Below, in pieces: positions 27,585 to 34,084 of a DNA stretch of 34,084 nt. The notes beneath the pieces were generated by a model. It was not told where the DNA came from. It searched no databases and was given only the letters and a program-made list of their open reading frames with translations. Position 1 is the first letter of the stretch, and each line of letters begins with the position of its first letter. This stretch comes from Candidatus Zhuqueibacterota bacterium. GTDB taxonomy: Bacteria; Zhuqueibacterota; Zhuqueibacteria; Residuimicrobiales; Krinioviventaceae. The stretch is from NCBI GenBank assembly GCA_016929295.1, contig JAFGJB010000281.1:1-34084 (forward strand), in the 5' to 3' direction. Both the position numbers and the translations under genes were made by a program.

Positions 27585-28642
27585 TGAATGATGTGCTAAA
27601 AATGCCGCGTCTCTTTGTAGCACTGCTGTGGTTGCTGCACGTAACTCTTTCCGTCGCCGAGGTGACGCAATACTATGAAATGTGCGACGCCTCGGCAGCC
27701 TTGCCCGTGGATGAGGAGCATTTTATCATCGCCAATGACGAAGACAATCTGTTACGCATCTACCACTATAATGAAAAAATGCCGGTGCGAACATTCGATC
27801 TGTCGGCTTTTTTGGGGATAAAGCGCGGTGATAAAAGTCCCGAGTCCGACATCGAAGGTGCGGCGAAAATTGATGACTATAATTTTTTCATCACCTCGCA
27901 CGGCAGAGATAAAAAGGGACGTTTGCAGAAAAATCGACAGCAATTCTTTGCCGTCAAAATCGATCGTCAATCGCTGCAAATAAAACCCGTGGGCCGTCCC
28001 TATCAACATTTGCTGGATGAAATGGTGCGAATGGATCGGCTCAAAAAACTTGGCGTTTATGATTCATATCAGCCGAGCCAAAAAAAGAATACTGTTTTGG
28101 CGCCCAAGGAGCTTGGCGTCAATATTGAGGGCCTGGCTGCAGCGCCAGATCGCCGATCACTTTTAATCGGATTTCGCAATCCCGTTCCCGGTGGTGAGGC
28201 GCTGGTGATCGAATTGCTCAATCCCGTTGCCGTTGTGACCGAATCCGCATCGCCGCGATTCGGCGAGATTTATCTTCTCGATATGGATGATCGCGGGATT
28301 CGCAGCCTCGAATACGATCCTCAGCTCAACGACTATCTGGTCATCGGCGGAGCGCAAGACGATGAAATTGACGCCAAGTTGTATCTCTGGAATGCAAGAG
28401 CCCAGGGAGCGCCAGTAGAGATAGCGGAAGTGGATTTCCGCCGCTATGACAAACTAACGCCCGAGGCGATGTTTACAACTCACCAGAATCGTCTTCAAAT
28501 TTTTAGTGATGATGGTACTATAAAGCATATCGATGCGACGGGTGACAAGTGCGACTGCAAGCAATTGCCAAACGCCGAGATGAAAAATTTTCGCAGATTG
28601 CAGATCGAATGGCCGGCAGGCCGTTCAACGGCGCCCGATTAG
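27584..28642 (+). CDS. DUF3616-containing secreted protein
   Basis: A 352-residue protein with a signal peptide (LKMPRLFVALLWLLHVTLSVAE, cleavage near the SVA) and a beta-rich body. It has the landmarks of the DUF3616 family: DEEHFIIANDEDNLLRIY, ESDIEGAAKIDDYNFFITSHGRDKKG, NIEGLAAAPDRRSLLIGFRNP and DMDDRGIRSLEYDP. The family is secreted and of unknown biochemical role, often predicted as a beta-propeller-like fold. The start is ATG 27584, sharing a base with the rsgA stop (TGATG); ATG 27602 is possible and gives a cleaner signal peptide. It ends the xerD-rsgA run before the tRNA promoter. Confidence 0.82.
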   Translation: MNDVLKMPRLFVALLWLLHVTLSVAEVTQYYEMCDASAALPVDEEHFIIANDEDNLLRIYHYNEKMPVRTFDLSAFLGIKRGDKSPESDIEGAAKIDDYNFFITSHGRDKKGRLQKNRQQFFAVKIDRQSLQIKPVGRPYQHLLDEMVRMDRLKKLGVYDSYQPSQKKNTVLAPKELGVNIEGLAAAPDRRSLLIGFRNPVPGGEALVIELLNPVAVVTESASPRFGEIYLLDMDDRGIRSLEYDPQLNDYLVIGGAQDDEIDAKLYLWNARAQGAPVEIAEVDFRRYDKLTPEAMFTTHQNRLQIFSDDGTIKHIDATGDKCDCKQLPNAEMKNFRRLQIEWPAGRSTAPD

Positions 28643-28673
28643 CGAAAAACGACGGTTGTCTGTAAAAATTTTC

Positions 28674-28702
28674 TTGCATTGCTATGATGGAATTGCTATA
28701 TT
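28674..28702 (+). promoter_or_regulatory. Promoter of the tRNA cluster
   Basis: TTGCAT (28674-28679) and TATATT (28697-28702) are 17 bases apart. The predicted transcription start, near 28709, lies about 9 bases before tRNA-Gly. The -10 element and spacing match those of the csp promoter. Confidence 0.7.
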
Positions 28703-28717
28703 TCCTAACTCTCATAA

Positions 28718-28789
28718 GCGGGAGTAGTTCAGTGGTAGAACACAACCTTGCCAAGGTTGGGGTCGCGAGTTCGAATCTCGTCTCCCGCT
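28718..28789 (+). tRNA. tRNA-Gly (GCC)
   Basis: A 72-base gene. Acceptor GCGGGAG (28718-28724) pairs with CTCCCGC (28782-28788), the D-loop is AGTTCAGTGGTAGA-like, and anticodon GCC is at 28750-28752 in a TTGCCAA loop. The T-loop TTCGAAT is standard. The 3' CCA is not encoded. It is the first tRNA of the cluster. Confidence 0.97.
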
Positions 28790-28796
28790 CATAGCC

Positions 28797-28871
<75 letters not shown>

Positions 28872-28888
28872 CAGAGGAGCCGACCGTG

Positions 28889-28974
28889 GCCGGGGTGGCG
28901 AAATTGGTAGACGCAAGGGACTTAAAATCCCTCGGGCAGTTATGTCCGTGCCGGTTCGATTCCGGCCCTCGGCA
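28889..28974 (+). tRNA. tRNA-Leu (UAA)
   Basis: An 86-base class II tRNA with a long variable arm (CGGGCAGTTATGTCCG). Acceptor GCCGGGG (28889-28895) pairs with CCTCGGC (28967-28973) with one G-U, and discriminator A73 fits leucine. Anticodon TAA is at 28923-28925. CCA is not encoded. Confidence 0.96.
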
Positions 28975-29035
28975 CATTGGCGCGCGGACCAGTGGTCCAC
29001 AGACCGTTGGGCAGCGGAGGTTCTTTCACAGAAGC

Positions 29036-29065
29036 AGCGTGACCATCGTGGAACGCTTTTTTTTT
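29036..29065 (+). terminator. Terminator-like hairpin between tRNA-Leu and tRNA-Val
   Basis: AGCGT (29036-29040) pairs with ACGCT (29053-29057), with an inner CCA/TGG stem, and runs into nine T residues (29057-29065). It lies 62 bases after tRNA-Leu and 28 bases before tRNA-Val, so it probably ends the Gly-Cys-Leu transcript at least partly. The space before it has another small hairpin (GGACC-AGT-GGTCC at 28986-28998) and nothing else I can name. Confidence 0.6.
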
Positions 29066-29092
29066 GATCAATTACAAAGAGCAAGAATGCAC

Positions 29093-29166
29093 GGGCGGTT
29101 AGCTCAGTTGGTTAGAGTACTTGCTTGACATGCAAGGGGTCACCGGTTCAAATCCAGTACCGCCCA
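29093..29166 (+). tRNA. tRNA-Val (GAC)
   Basis: A 74-base gene. Acceptor GGGCGGT (29093-29099) pairs with ACCGCCC (29159-29165), discriminator A. The D-loop is AGCTCAGTTGGTTAGAG, the anticodon stem is CTTGC/GCAAG with GAC at 29127-29129, and the T-loop is TTCAAAT. CCA is not encoded. No convincing own promoter is seen between the upstream terminator and the gene. Confidence 0.97.
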
Positions 29167-29188
29167 CATCACCAGAAACCGAAACCAA

Positions 29189-29211
29189 GCCGCCTGTTGA
29201 AGGCGGTTTTT
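29189..29211 (+). terminator. Intrinsic terminator between tRNA-Val and thrS
   Basis: GCCGCC (29189-29194) pairs with GGCGGT (29202-29207), loop TGTTGAA, then TTTTT. Flanking AACCAA and TTTTGGTT can extend the stem. It ends 37 bases before the probable thrS start, leaving little room for a separate promoter. It may be an attenuator for thrS. Confidence 0.75.
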
Positions 29212-29247
29212 GGTTTACGGTGACGGCTCTTGGCGAAAGGTATAGAA

Positions 29248-31164
29248 TTGTCGGATATTCACATCACATTTCCGGATGGCAGTGTAAAAAAGTACGAGAC
29301 CGGCATTACCGGACAGGATGTTTTGCACGATCTCAATGGCCGGATTAAAAAGGAAGCGGTCGCCGTCAAGGTGGACGACAAGCTCTTTGATCTGCATCGC
29401 GCCCTGCCGAGCGGCAAAATCGAGTTCCTGACCTTCGATTCTCGCGAGGGCAAGGATGTCTTTTGGCACAGCTCGGCCCATATCATGGCCCATGCGGTGA
29501 AGAACGTTTTTCCCAAGGCAAAGCTCGCCTTTGGGCCGCCTGTCGAAGAGGGATTTTACTACGACATCGACGCCGGGCAAAGCATTGGCACCGATGACCT
29601 GGCAAAGATCGAAGAAGAGATGCAGGTGATCGTCAATGCCAATCGGCCATTTGAGCGCGACGAGCTGTCCGTCGACGAGGCGATCGCGATTTTTAAAGAA
29701 AAAAATGAGGACTTTAAAGTCGAGCAGATCGAACGCCTCGGAGAACCGCCCGCCATTTACCGGGAGGGTGATTTCATCGACTTGTGTCGCGGCCCGCATC
29801 TTCCATCCACCGGCTATGTCAAGCACTTCAAGCTGCTGACCATCGCCGGGGCCTATTGGCTGGGAGATGAAAAGAATCCAATGCTGCAACGGCTGTACGG
29901 CATCTCGTTTCCAAAGAAATCCCAGCTCGACGAGTTCGTCAACCGCCTGGAGGAAGCGAAAAAACGCGATCATCGCCGCCTGGGCCGCGAGCTCGACCTG
30001 TTCAGCATCCAGGACGACATCGGTCCCGGTTTGGTCCTGTGGCATCCGCAGGGCGCCTTCATCCGCCACAAAATCGAAGAATTCTGGCGCGAACGCCATC
30101 TCAAAACCGGCTATGAATTCGTCAATTCACCGCATATCGCGCGCAAAAGTCTGTGGAACACCAGCGGCCACCTCGAATTCTTCAGCGAGAATATGTACAG
30201 TTCCATGGAGGTGGATGAGCAGGAATACCTGGTCAAACCGATGAACTGTCCGTTTCATCTGTTAATCTATAAAAGCAGGACTCGCAGCTACCGCGATCTG
30301 CCCTATCGCTGGGCTGAATTGGGCACCGTCTATCGCTATGAGCGCTCCGGCGTCTTGCATGGCCTCATGCGAGTGCGCGGCTTCACCCAGGATGATGCAC
30401 ACATTTTTTGTCGACCCGATCAACTCGACGATGAGGTGGTCAAACTGATAGATTTTTCGACCGGCATGCTCAAAGCATTCGGATTTGACAATATAGATGT
30501 CTATCTTTCAACCCGTCCGGAAAAATATGTGGGAAGTCTGCCTAATTGGGAGCGCGCGACCGAAGCGTTGAAAAATGGCCTGGAAGAGATGGGCGTCCCC
30601 TATGCGGTTGATCCCGGCGAAGGGGTCTTTTACGGACCAAAAGTCGATATCAAGATCCGCGATTCCATCGGCCGTTCATGGCAGTGCTCAACCATTCAGG
30701 TCGATTTTAACGAGCCGGAAAGATTTGATATTTCATACATTGGTGCGGATGGCGAGAAACATCAACCCATCATGATTCATCGCGCCCTCCTCGGCTCACT
30801 CGAGCGCTTTTTTGGCGTGTTGATCGAACACTATGCCGGAGCATTTCCGTTGTGGCTGGCGCCCGTTCAGGTCAGTGTGATACCGATAACGGACGGTCAG
30901 CACGAGTATGCAAAAGCCGTGCACGCGCAGCTCATTGAAGCGGACATACGCGCTGAACTCGATGATCGCAATGAAAAAGTCGGTTATAAAATTCGCGAAG
31001 CAGAAACGCGCAAAATCCCCTACATGCTGATCATTGGACAAAAGGAGGTCGATCTGAAAACGGTCTCCCTGCGCAAACGCCATGAAGGCGATTTGGGATC
31101 GAGTAATTTGACGGAATTGATCGCATTGATCCAGGACCAGGTGAATGCGAAATCCTCGTCATAA
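29248..31164 (+). CDS. thrS: Threonyl-tRNA synthetase
   Basis: A 638-residue class II synthetase that charges tRNA-Thr and edits mischarged Ser-tRNA. The order is: N-terminal TGS domain (DIHITFPDGSVKKYETG), editing domain with HSSAH (His74, His78) and FGPPVEEGFYYDID, then the catalytic core with zinc-binding KPMNCPFH, RYERSGVLHGLMRVRGFTQDDAH and HRALLGSLERFFGVLIEH, and the C-terminal anticodon-binding domain (GYKIREAETRKIPYMLIIG). No ATG is available in frame near the TGS domain. TTG 29248 is preferred because AAAGG at 29235-29239 sits 8 bases upstream; TTG 29230 has no ribosome binding site. infC follows after 28 bp. Confidence 0.95.
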   Translation: MSDIHITFPDGSVKKYETGITGQDVLHDLNGRIKKEAVAVKVDDKLFDLHRALPSGKIEFLTFDSREGKDVFWHSSAHIMAHAVKNVFPKAKLAFGPPVEEGFYYDIDAGQSIGTDDLAKIEEEMQVIVNANRPFERDELSVDEAIAIFKEKNEDFKVEQIERLGEPPAIYREGDFIDLCRGPHLPSTGYVKHFKLLTIAGAYWLGDEKNPMLQRLYGISFPKKSQLDEFVNRLEEAKKRDHRRLGRELDLFSIQDDIGPGLVLWHPQGAFIRHKIEEFWRERHLKTGYEFVNSPHIARKSLWNTSGHLEFFSENMYSSMEVDEQEYLVKPMNCPFHLLIYKSRTRSYRDLPYRWAELGTVYRYERSGVLHGLMRVRGFTQDDAHIFCRPDQLDDEVVKLIDFSTGMLKAFGFDNIDVYLSTRPEKYVGSLPNWERATEALKNGLEEMGVPYAVDPGEGVFYGPKVDIKIRDSIGRSWQCSTIQVDFNEPERFDISYIGADGEKHQPIMIHRALLGSLERFFGVLIEHYAGAFPLWLAPVQVSVIPITDGQHEYAKAVHAQLIEADIRAELDDRNEKVGYKIREAETRKIPYMLIIGQKEVDLKTVSLRKRHEGDLGSSNLTELIALIQDQVNAKSSS

Positions 31165-31181
31165 ATGTTTTAGTCTCTTAT

Positions 31182-31187
31182 GGAGGT
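31182..31187 (+). promoter_or_regulatory. Ribosome binding site deciding the AUU start of infC
   Basis: GGAGGT lies 5 bases before ATT 31193. The next in-frame standard start, ATT/ATG region at 31247, would delete the conserved IF3 N-terminal segment and has no such site. Confidence 0.85.
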
Positions 31188-31192
31188 AACCT

Positions 31193-31702
31193 ATTAAGAA
31201 AAAAGAAGTTCGTATCAATGATGAAATTGATGCCCCGCAAGTCAGATTGATCGATGCAGACGGGCAGCAAATCGGTGTTGTGAGCTCCTCGGAAGCCATG
31301 ACCAGGGCGGAGGAGGCCGGTCTGGATCTGGTCGAGCTCTCGCCAAATGCAAAACCACCGGTGTGCAAGGTTATGGATTTTGGCAAATATAAATACGAGC
31401 TTGCCAAAAAGGAAAAAGAGAATCGTAAAAAGCAGCACGTCATCGTCACCAAAGAGGTTCGGTTCAGACCGAAAACAGATGAGCACGATTTTGAGTTCAA
31501 GGTGAGGCATGCGCGCAAGTTCCTCGAACAGGGAAACCGGGTCAAGGCGACCGTCATGTTTCGCGGCCGAGAGAACGCACATCGCGAATACGGACAGAGA
31601 ATTTTGGACAAATTTATAGAGGCAGTGGAGGATATCGCCAAGATTGAAAAGGATACGAAACTTGAAGGTGGTCAACTGGTGCTGTTTGTGACAAAAAAAT
31701 AA
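31193..31702 (+). CDS. infC: Translation initiation factor IF-3 (AUU start)
   Basis: A 169-residue IF3 that dissociates 70S ribosomes and proofreads the start codon. The start is ATT at 31193, giving MKKKEVRINDEIDAPQVRLI, the conserved N-terminus. Starting at the first ATG-like codon (31247) would lose 18 residues of it. The N domain (DLVELSPNAKPPVCKVMDFGKYKYE) and basic linker lead to the C domain with KEVRFRPKTDEHDFEFKV and MFRGRENAHREYG. The AUU start of infC is known in other bacteria and underlies autoregulation, because IF3 itself rejects non-canonical starts. It sits in the conserved thrS-infC-rpmI-rplT order. Confidence 0.96.
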   Translation: MKKKEVRINDEIDAPQVRLIDADGQQIGVVSSSEAMTRAEEAGLDLVELSPNAKPPVCKVMDFGKYKYELAKKEKENRKKQHVIVTKEVRFRPKTDEHDFEFKVRHARKFLEQGNRVKATVMFRGRENAHREYGQRILDKFIEAVEDIAKIEKDTKLEGGQLVLFVTKK

Positions 31703-31723
31703 CAGACGTGAGGTAATACGACA

Positions 31724-31918
31724 ATGCCCAAGATGAAATCGAATCGGGCTTCTTCCAAACGGTTCCGCAGAACCGGGAGTGGAAGAATCCGTAAAAATAA
31801 TGCCTTTGCACGCCATATTTTGACAAAGAAATCGCAAAAAAGAAAACGAAAATTGCGCAAGCCCGGCCTCGTCGCCGCAGCAGATGAGAAACGATTACGC
31901 CAACTCATCTCCCGCTAG
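31724..31918 (+). CDS. rpmI: 50S ribosomal protein L35
   Basis: A 64-residue, very basic ribosomal protein with the L35 signature [20 protein letters not shown] near the start and [17 protein letters not shown] in the middle. The length is as expected. GAGGT at 31710-31714 is upstream of ATG 31724. It lies between infC (21 bp) and rplT (36 bp), the usual order, and is likely under the same transcript and translational control. Confidence 0.97.
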   Translation: MPKMKSNRASSKRFRRTGSGRIRKNNAFARHILTKKSQKRKRKLRKPGLVAAADEKRLRQLISR

Positions 31919-31954
31919 ATCGGCTTGCGCAATGGATAATGTTTTGGAGGAGAT

Positions 31955-32305
31955 ATGCCCAGATCAAGCTCGTCGGTGCCGACACGGCAACGGCGTAATA
32001 AATATCTAAAGGCCGCCAAGGGTTATTGGGGCGGCAAAAGTCGCCTGTATAGATCCGCGAAAGAACAGGTCGAAAAGGGATTGCTCTATGCCTATCGCGA
32101 TCGTCGCACCCGACGTCGCGAGTTCCGCAGCCTGTGGATCGCCCGCATCAACGCGGCGGCGCGCATGTTCGATATGTCCTATTCACAATTAATCGACGGG
32201 ATGAATAAAAAAGGATTGGACATCAATCGCAAAATGCTTGCCGAGCTGGCTGTTCACGACATCAAAGCTTTTGAAGAGATTGTCAAAACGGTTCGTCTTT
32301 CATAA
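31955..32305 (+). CDS. rplT: 50S ribosomal protein L20
   Basis: A 116-residue protein with the L20 hallmarks AKGYWGGKSRLYRSAKEQV, AYRDRRTRRREFRSLWIARINAAAR and the C-terminal LAELAVHD block. L20 is an early assembly protein of the 50S subunit and in other bacteria represses its own operon. The N-terminus (MPRSSSSVPTRQRRNKYLK) is a little less basic than usual. GGAGGAG upstream of ATG 31955 is a strong ribosome binding site. It is the last gene before the strong terminator. Confidence 0.97.
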   Translation: MPRSSSSVPTRQRRNKYLKAAKGYWGGKSRLYRSAKEQVEKGLLYAYRDRRTRRREFRSLWIARINAAARMFDMSYSQLIDGMNKKGLDINRKMLAELAVHDIKAFEEIVKTVRLS

Positions 32306-32337
32306 CTATTTCTTCGTTCATGTTGAATGAGGACAGC

Positions 32338-32383
32338 AAAAGGAGATCCCTGAACCATACGATTCAGAAATCTCCTTTTTTTT
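32338..32383 (+). terminator. Intrinsic terminator after rplT
   Basis: AAAAGGAGAT (32338-32347) pairs with ATCTCCTTTT (32370-32379), with an inner CTGAA/TTCAG stem (32350-32354 and 32363-32367), and the T-run continues to 32383. It closes the thrS-infC-rpmI-rplT transcript. The sulfatase start lies only 38 bp further on. Confidence 0.88.
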
Positions 32384-32421
32384 ATCATATCAACGGAAAC
32401 CACATAGATCAGGAGGCTGCC

Positions 32422-34084
32422 ATGCTGCACACTCGCCGTCATTTTATGAAAACGGTGGTCGCCGGCGCTGCCGCGACCGTGGCGGGATCTCTCCAGCGAT
32501 GTACTCCCCTGAAAGAGCGCCCCAATATCCTGTGGATCACCAGCGAGGACAATAGTCCTTTTTTTGGCTGCTATGGCGATGAATTCGCCACCACACCCAA
32601 CTTTGACAAATTCGCTCAGCAAGGCGTCCTCTATGAAAACGCATTTGCGACCGCACCGGTCTGCGCTCCAGCTCGCTGCACGATCATCACCGGCGTCTAT
32701 CCGCCCTCCATGGGCACGCAGCACATGCGCAGCCGTTACCCGATTCCCGATTTCATCAAGCCCTATCCGTTCTATCTGCGCGAGGCCGGCTATTATTGCA
32801 CCAACAATGCCAAAACAGATTACAATTTCTTTGGAGAAGACGCATCCTATTGGGACGAGTGCGGGCGAGACGCTCACTATAAAAATCGCCCTCCGGATCA
32901 GCCGTTTTTTGCCATTTTTAATTATACGGTGAGTCACGAGAGTTCTGTGCATACCAGCATCCCGACGGAGCAATTGCGCCATGATCCGGGGTCGGCGCCG
33001 CTGCCGCCTTATCATCCCGATACGCCGGACGTTCGCCATGATTGGGCGCAGTACTATGACAAGGTGCAAGATCTGGACGCGCAGTTTGGCGAGCGCCTCA
33101 CAGAGCTCGAGGAGGCCAGACTCGCTGAAGATACAATCGTCATCTATTATGCCGATCACGGCGGCGTGCTCGCGCGCAGCAAGAGATACCTTTATGACAG
33201 CGGTTTGCATGTGCCGATGATCATTCGCTTTCCGAAAAAGTACCGTTCTCTGGCGCCAGGCAAAGCCGGTGCGCGCGTCGATCGACTGGTCACCTTTATC
33301 GATCTTCCCGCAACACTTTTGAGCCTGGCAGGCATAACCATTCCGCGCCATATGCAGGGCACAGCTTTTCTCGGCACGCACAAGGGTAGGCCAAGAAAAT
33401 ATGCGCACTCTTTCCGCGACCGCATGGATGAAAAGTATGATTTCAGTCGCACCATCCGCGACAAGCAGTTCCGTTATGTCCGTCATTTCAATCCGCAACG
33501 CATTTATGGGCAGTACCTCGAATACATGTGGCGCGCGCCCCTGACCCGGGCGTGGGAAAATGAATTCAAAGCAGGCCGCTGCGACGACATTCAGAGCGTC
33601 TTTTGGCGGCCAAAGCCGGCGGAAGAACTCTATGACAGCCGCAATGATCCGTGGGAGGTGAACAATCTGGCAGCTCTGCCGCAGTACCAGCAGCGACTCG
33701 CGCGCATGCGCGCCGACCTGCGTGATTGGTTGCTGGAGATCAGGGATTCCGGTTTTTTGCCCGAAGGCGCGCTGGCTGACATTGCCAAAAACGGCACGGT
33801 CTACGACTTTGTCCACTCTGCTGCCTACGAGCTGGAAAGAATCCTGCCGGTCGCGGAAATGGCCAGCGATTATAATGCCGCGCATCTGCCGGCCCTGCGC
33901 GAGGCCATGCGAGATGCCAATCCGACGATCCGCTTTTGGGGCGCGATGGGCTGCCTCGTGCTCGGCGACCAGGCGGGACCGGCCATCGACGATCTGTTCG
34001 TGCAGCTCAACGATCCGGATGGGGATGTCGTAGCTGTGGCCGCCGAAGCGGTGGTGAAATTGGGATTTCACAAAGAGGGGGTGG
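32422..34084 (+). CDS. Sulfatase with Tat signal, truncated by window end
   Basis: The frame is open from ATG 32422 (AGGAGG at 32411-32416) to the window edge, at least 554 residues. The N-terminus has a twin-arginine-like motif (TRRHFMK at 4-10) and a hydrophobic stretch, so export through Tat is likely. The type I sulfatase core has a metal site around SEDN (41-44), the formylglycine motif CAPAR at 81-85 (Cys81 is the residue oxidised by sulfatase-modifying enzyme), GVYPPSMGTQHMRS and YADHGGVL. After residue ~470 comes a leucine/alanine-rich region (ALREAMRDANPTIRFWGAMG) resembling HEAT repeats. Substrate unknown; such enzymes often cleave sulfated polysaccharides. No sulfatase-activating enzyme is in the window. 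Confidence 0.9.
   Translation, partial: MLHTRRHFMKTVVAGAAATVAGSLQRCTPLKERPNILWITSEDNSPFFGCYGDEFATTPNFDKFAQQGVLYENAFATAPVCAPARCTIITGVYPPSMGTQHMRSRYPIPDFIKPYPFYLREAGYYCTNNAKTDYNFFGEDASYWDECGRDAHYKNRPPDQPFFAIFNYTVSHESSVHTSIPTEQLRHDPGSAPLPPYHPDTPDVRHDWAQYYDKVQDLDAQFGERLTELEEARLAEDTIVIYYADHGGVLARSKRYLYDSGLHVPMIIRFPKKYRSLAPGKAGARVDRLVTFIDLPATLLSLAGITIPRHMQGTAFLGTHKGRPRKYAHSFRDRMDEKYDFSRTIRDKQFRYVRHFNPQRIYGQYLEYMWRAPLTRAWENEFKAGRCDDIQSVFWRPKPAEELYDSRNDPWEVNNLAALPQYQQRLARMRADLRDWLLEIRDSGFLPEGALADIAKNGTVYDFVHSAAYELERILPVAEMASDYNAAHLPALREAMRDANPTIRFWGAMGCLVLGDQAGPAIDDLFVQLNDPDGDVVAVAAEAVVKLGFHKEGV

Noticed and set aside
29167-29248. T-box riboswitch controlling thrS
   Set aside because: There is no room for a T-box leader (specifier stem and conserved T-box sequence) between tRNA-Val and thrS. 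Only a plain terminator is seen.
32254-34071. A 605-codon open frame on the minus strand
   Set aside because: It is fully antisense to the sulfatase, which has a ribosome binding site, signal sequence and active-site motif. The minus frame shows no domain and crosses the rplT terminator.

Overview
The window is a gene-dense stretch of bacterial chromosome carrying almost entirely core housekeeping genes, nearly all on the + strand. I estimate mid-50s GC by eye. I see no phage, plasmid, transposase or CRISPR signature. The lineage cannot be fixed from sequence alone. A DUF4296-like lipoprotein, a free-standing PASTA protein between rsmB and rpe, a DUF3616 protein and a Tat-type sulfatase suggest a diderm of the Fibrobacterota-Chlorobiota-Bacteroidota neighbourhood (a Calditrichota or KSB1-like lineage would fit). 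This is inference, not a search result.

Layout. Positions 1-365 are non-coding and repeat-rich: three tandem hairpins, then a large imperfect inverted repeat. Positions 366-12408 form one tightly packed run: amidohydrolase, aroQ, polX, a CPBP membrane protease, mltG, a PcrA/UvrD helicase, a 1218-residue secreted TPR protein and nadC. Most junctions overlap or are under 40 bp. A 156-bp gap with a perfect dyad precedes a ClpX-like AAA+ ATPase of unusual architecture and uvrC. A small lipoprotein gene converges on uvrC and overlaps its last bases. Next come radA, tgt, yajC, fmt, rsmB, a three-PASTA membrane protein and rpe, again nearly gapless. A monocistronic cold-shock gene follows, with a strong promoter, a structured leader and its own terminator. 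Then come a hypothetical gene, xerD, birA, coaX, rsgA and a DUF3616 protein. A tRNA cluster (Gly-GCC, Cys-GCA, Leu-UAA, Val-GAC) leads into the translation cluster thrS, infC, rpmI, rplT, which ends at a strong terminator. The window closes inside a sulfatase with a Tat-like signal and a C-terminal HEAT-like extension.

How the genes fit together. Genome maintenance is heavily represented (polX, pcrA/uvrD, uvrC, radA, xerD), as are translation (fmt, rsmB, tgt, rsgA, thrS, infC, rpmI, rplT, tRNAs) and cofactors (nadC for NAD, coaX for CoA, birA for biotin transfer). The envelope genes (mltG, CPBP protease, TPR, PASTA, DUF4296-like lipoprotein) are scattered among them.

The items most worth a second look are: the ClpX-like ATPase, which lacks the zinc-binding domain, has an altered ClpP-docking loop and appears to carry a second copy of the AAA+ small domain; the cold-shock leader, which can form two competing structures; the ATGA...TTGA mini-ORF chain before xerD; the AUU start of infC; and the terminators placed directly in front of radA and thrS. 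I did not find a clear-cut new multi-gene system.
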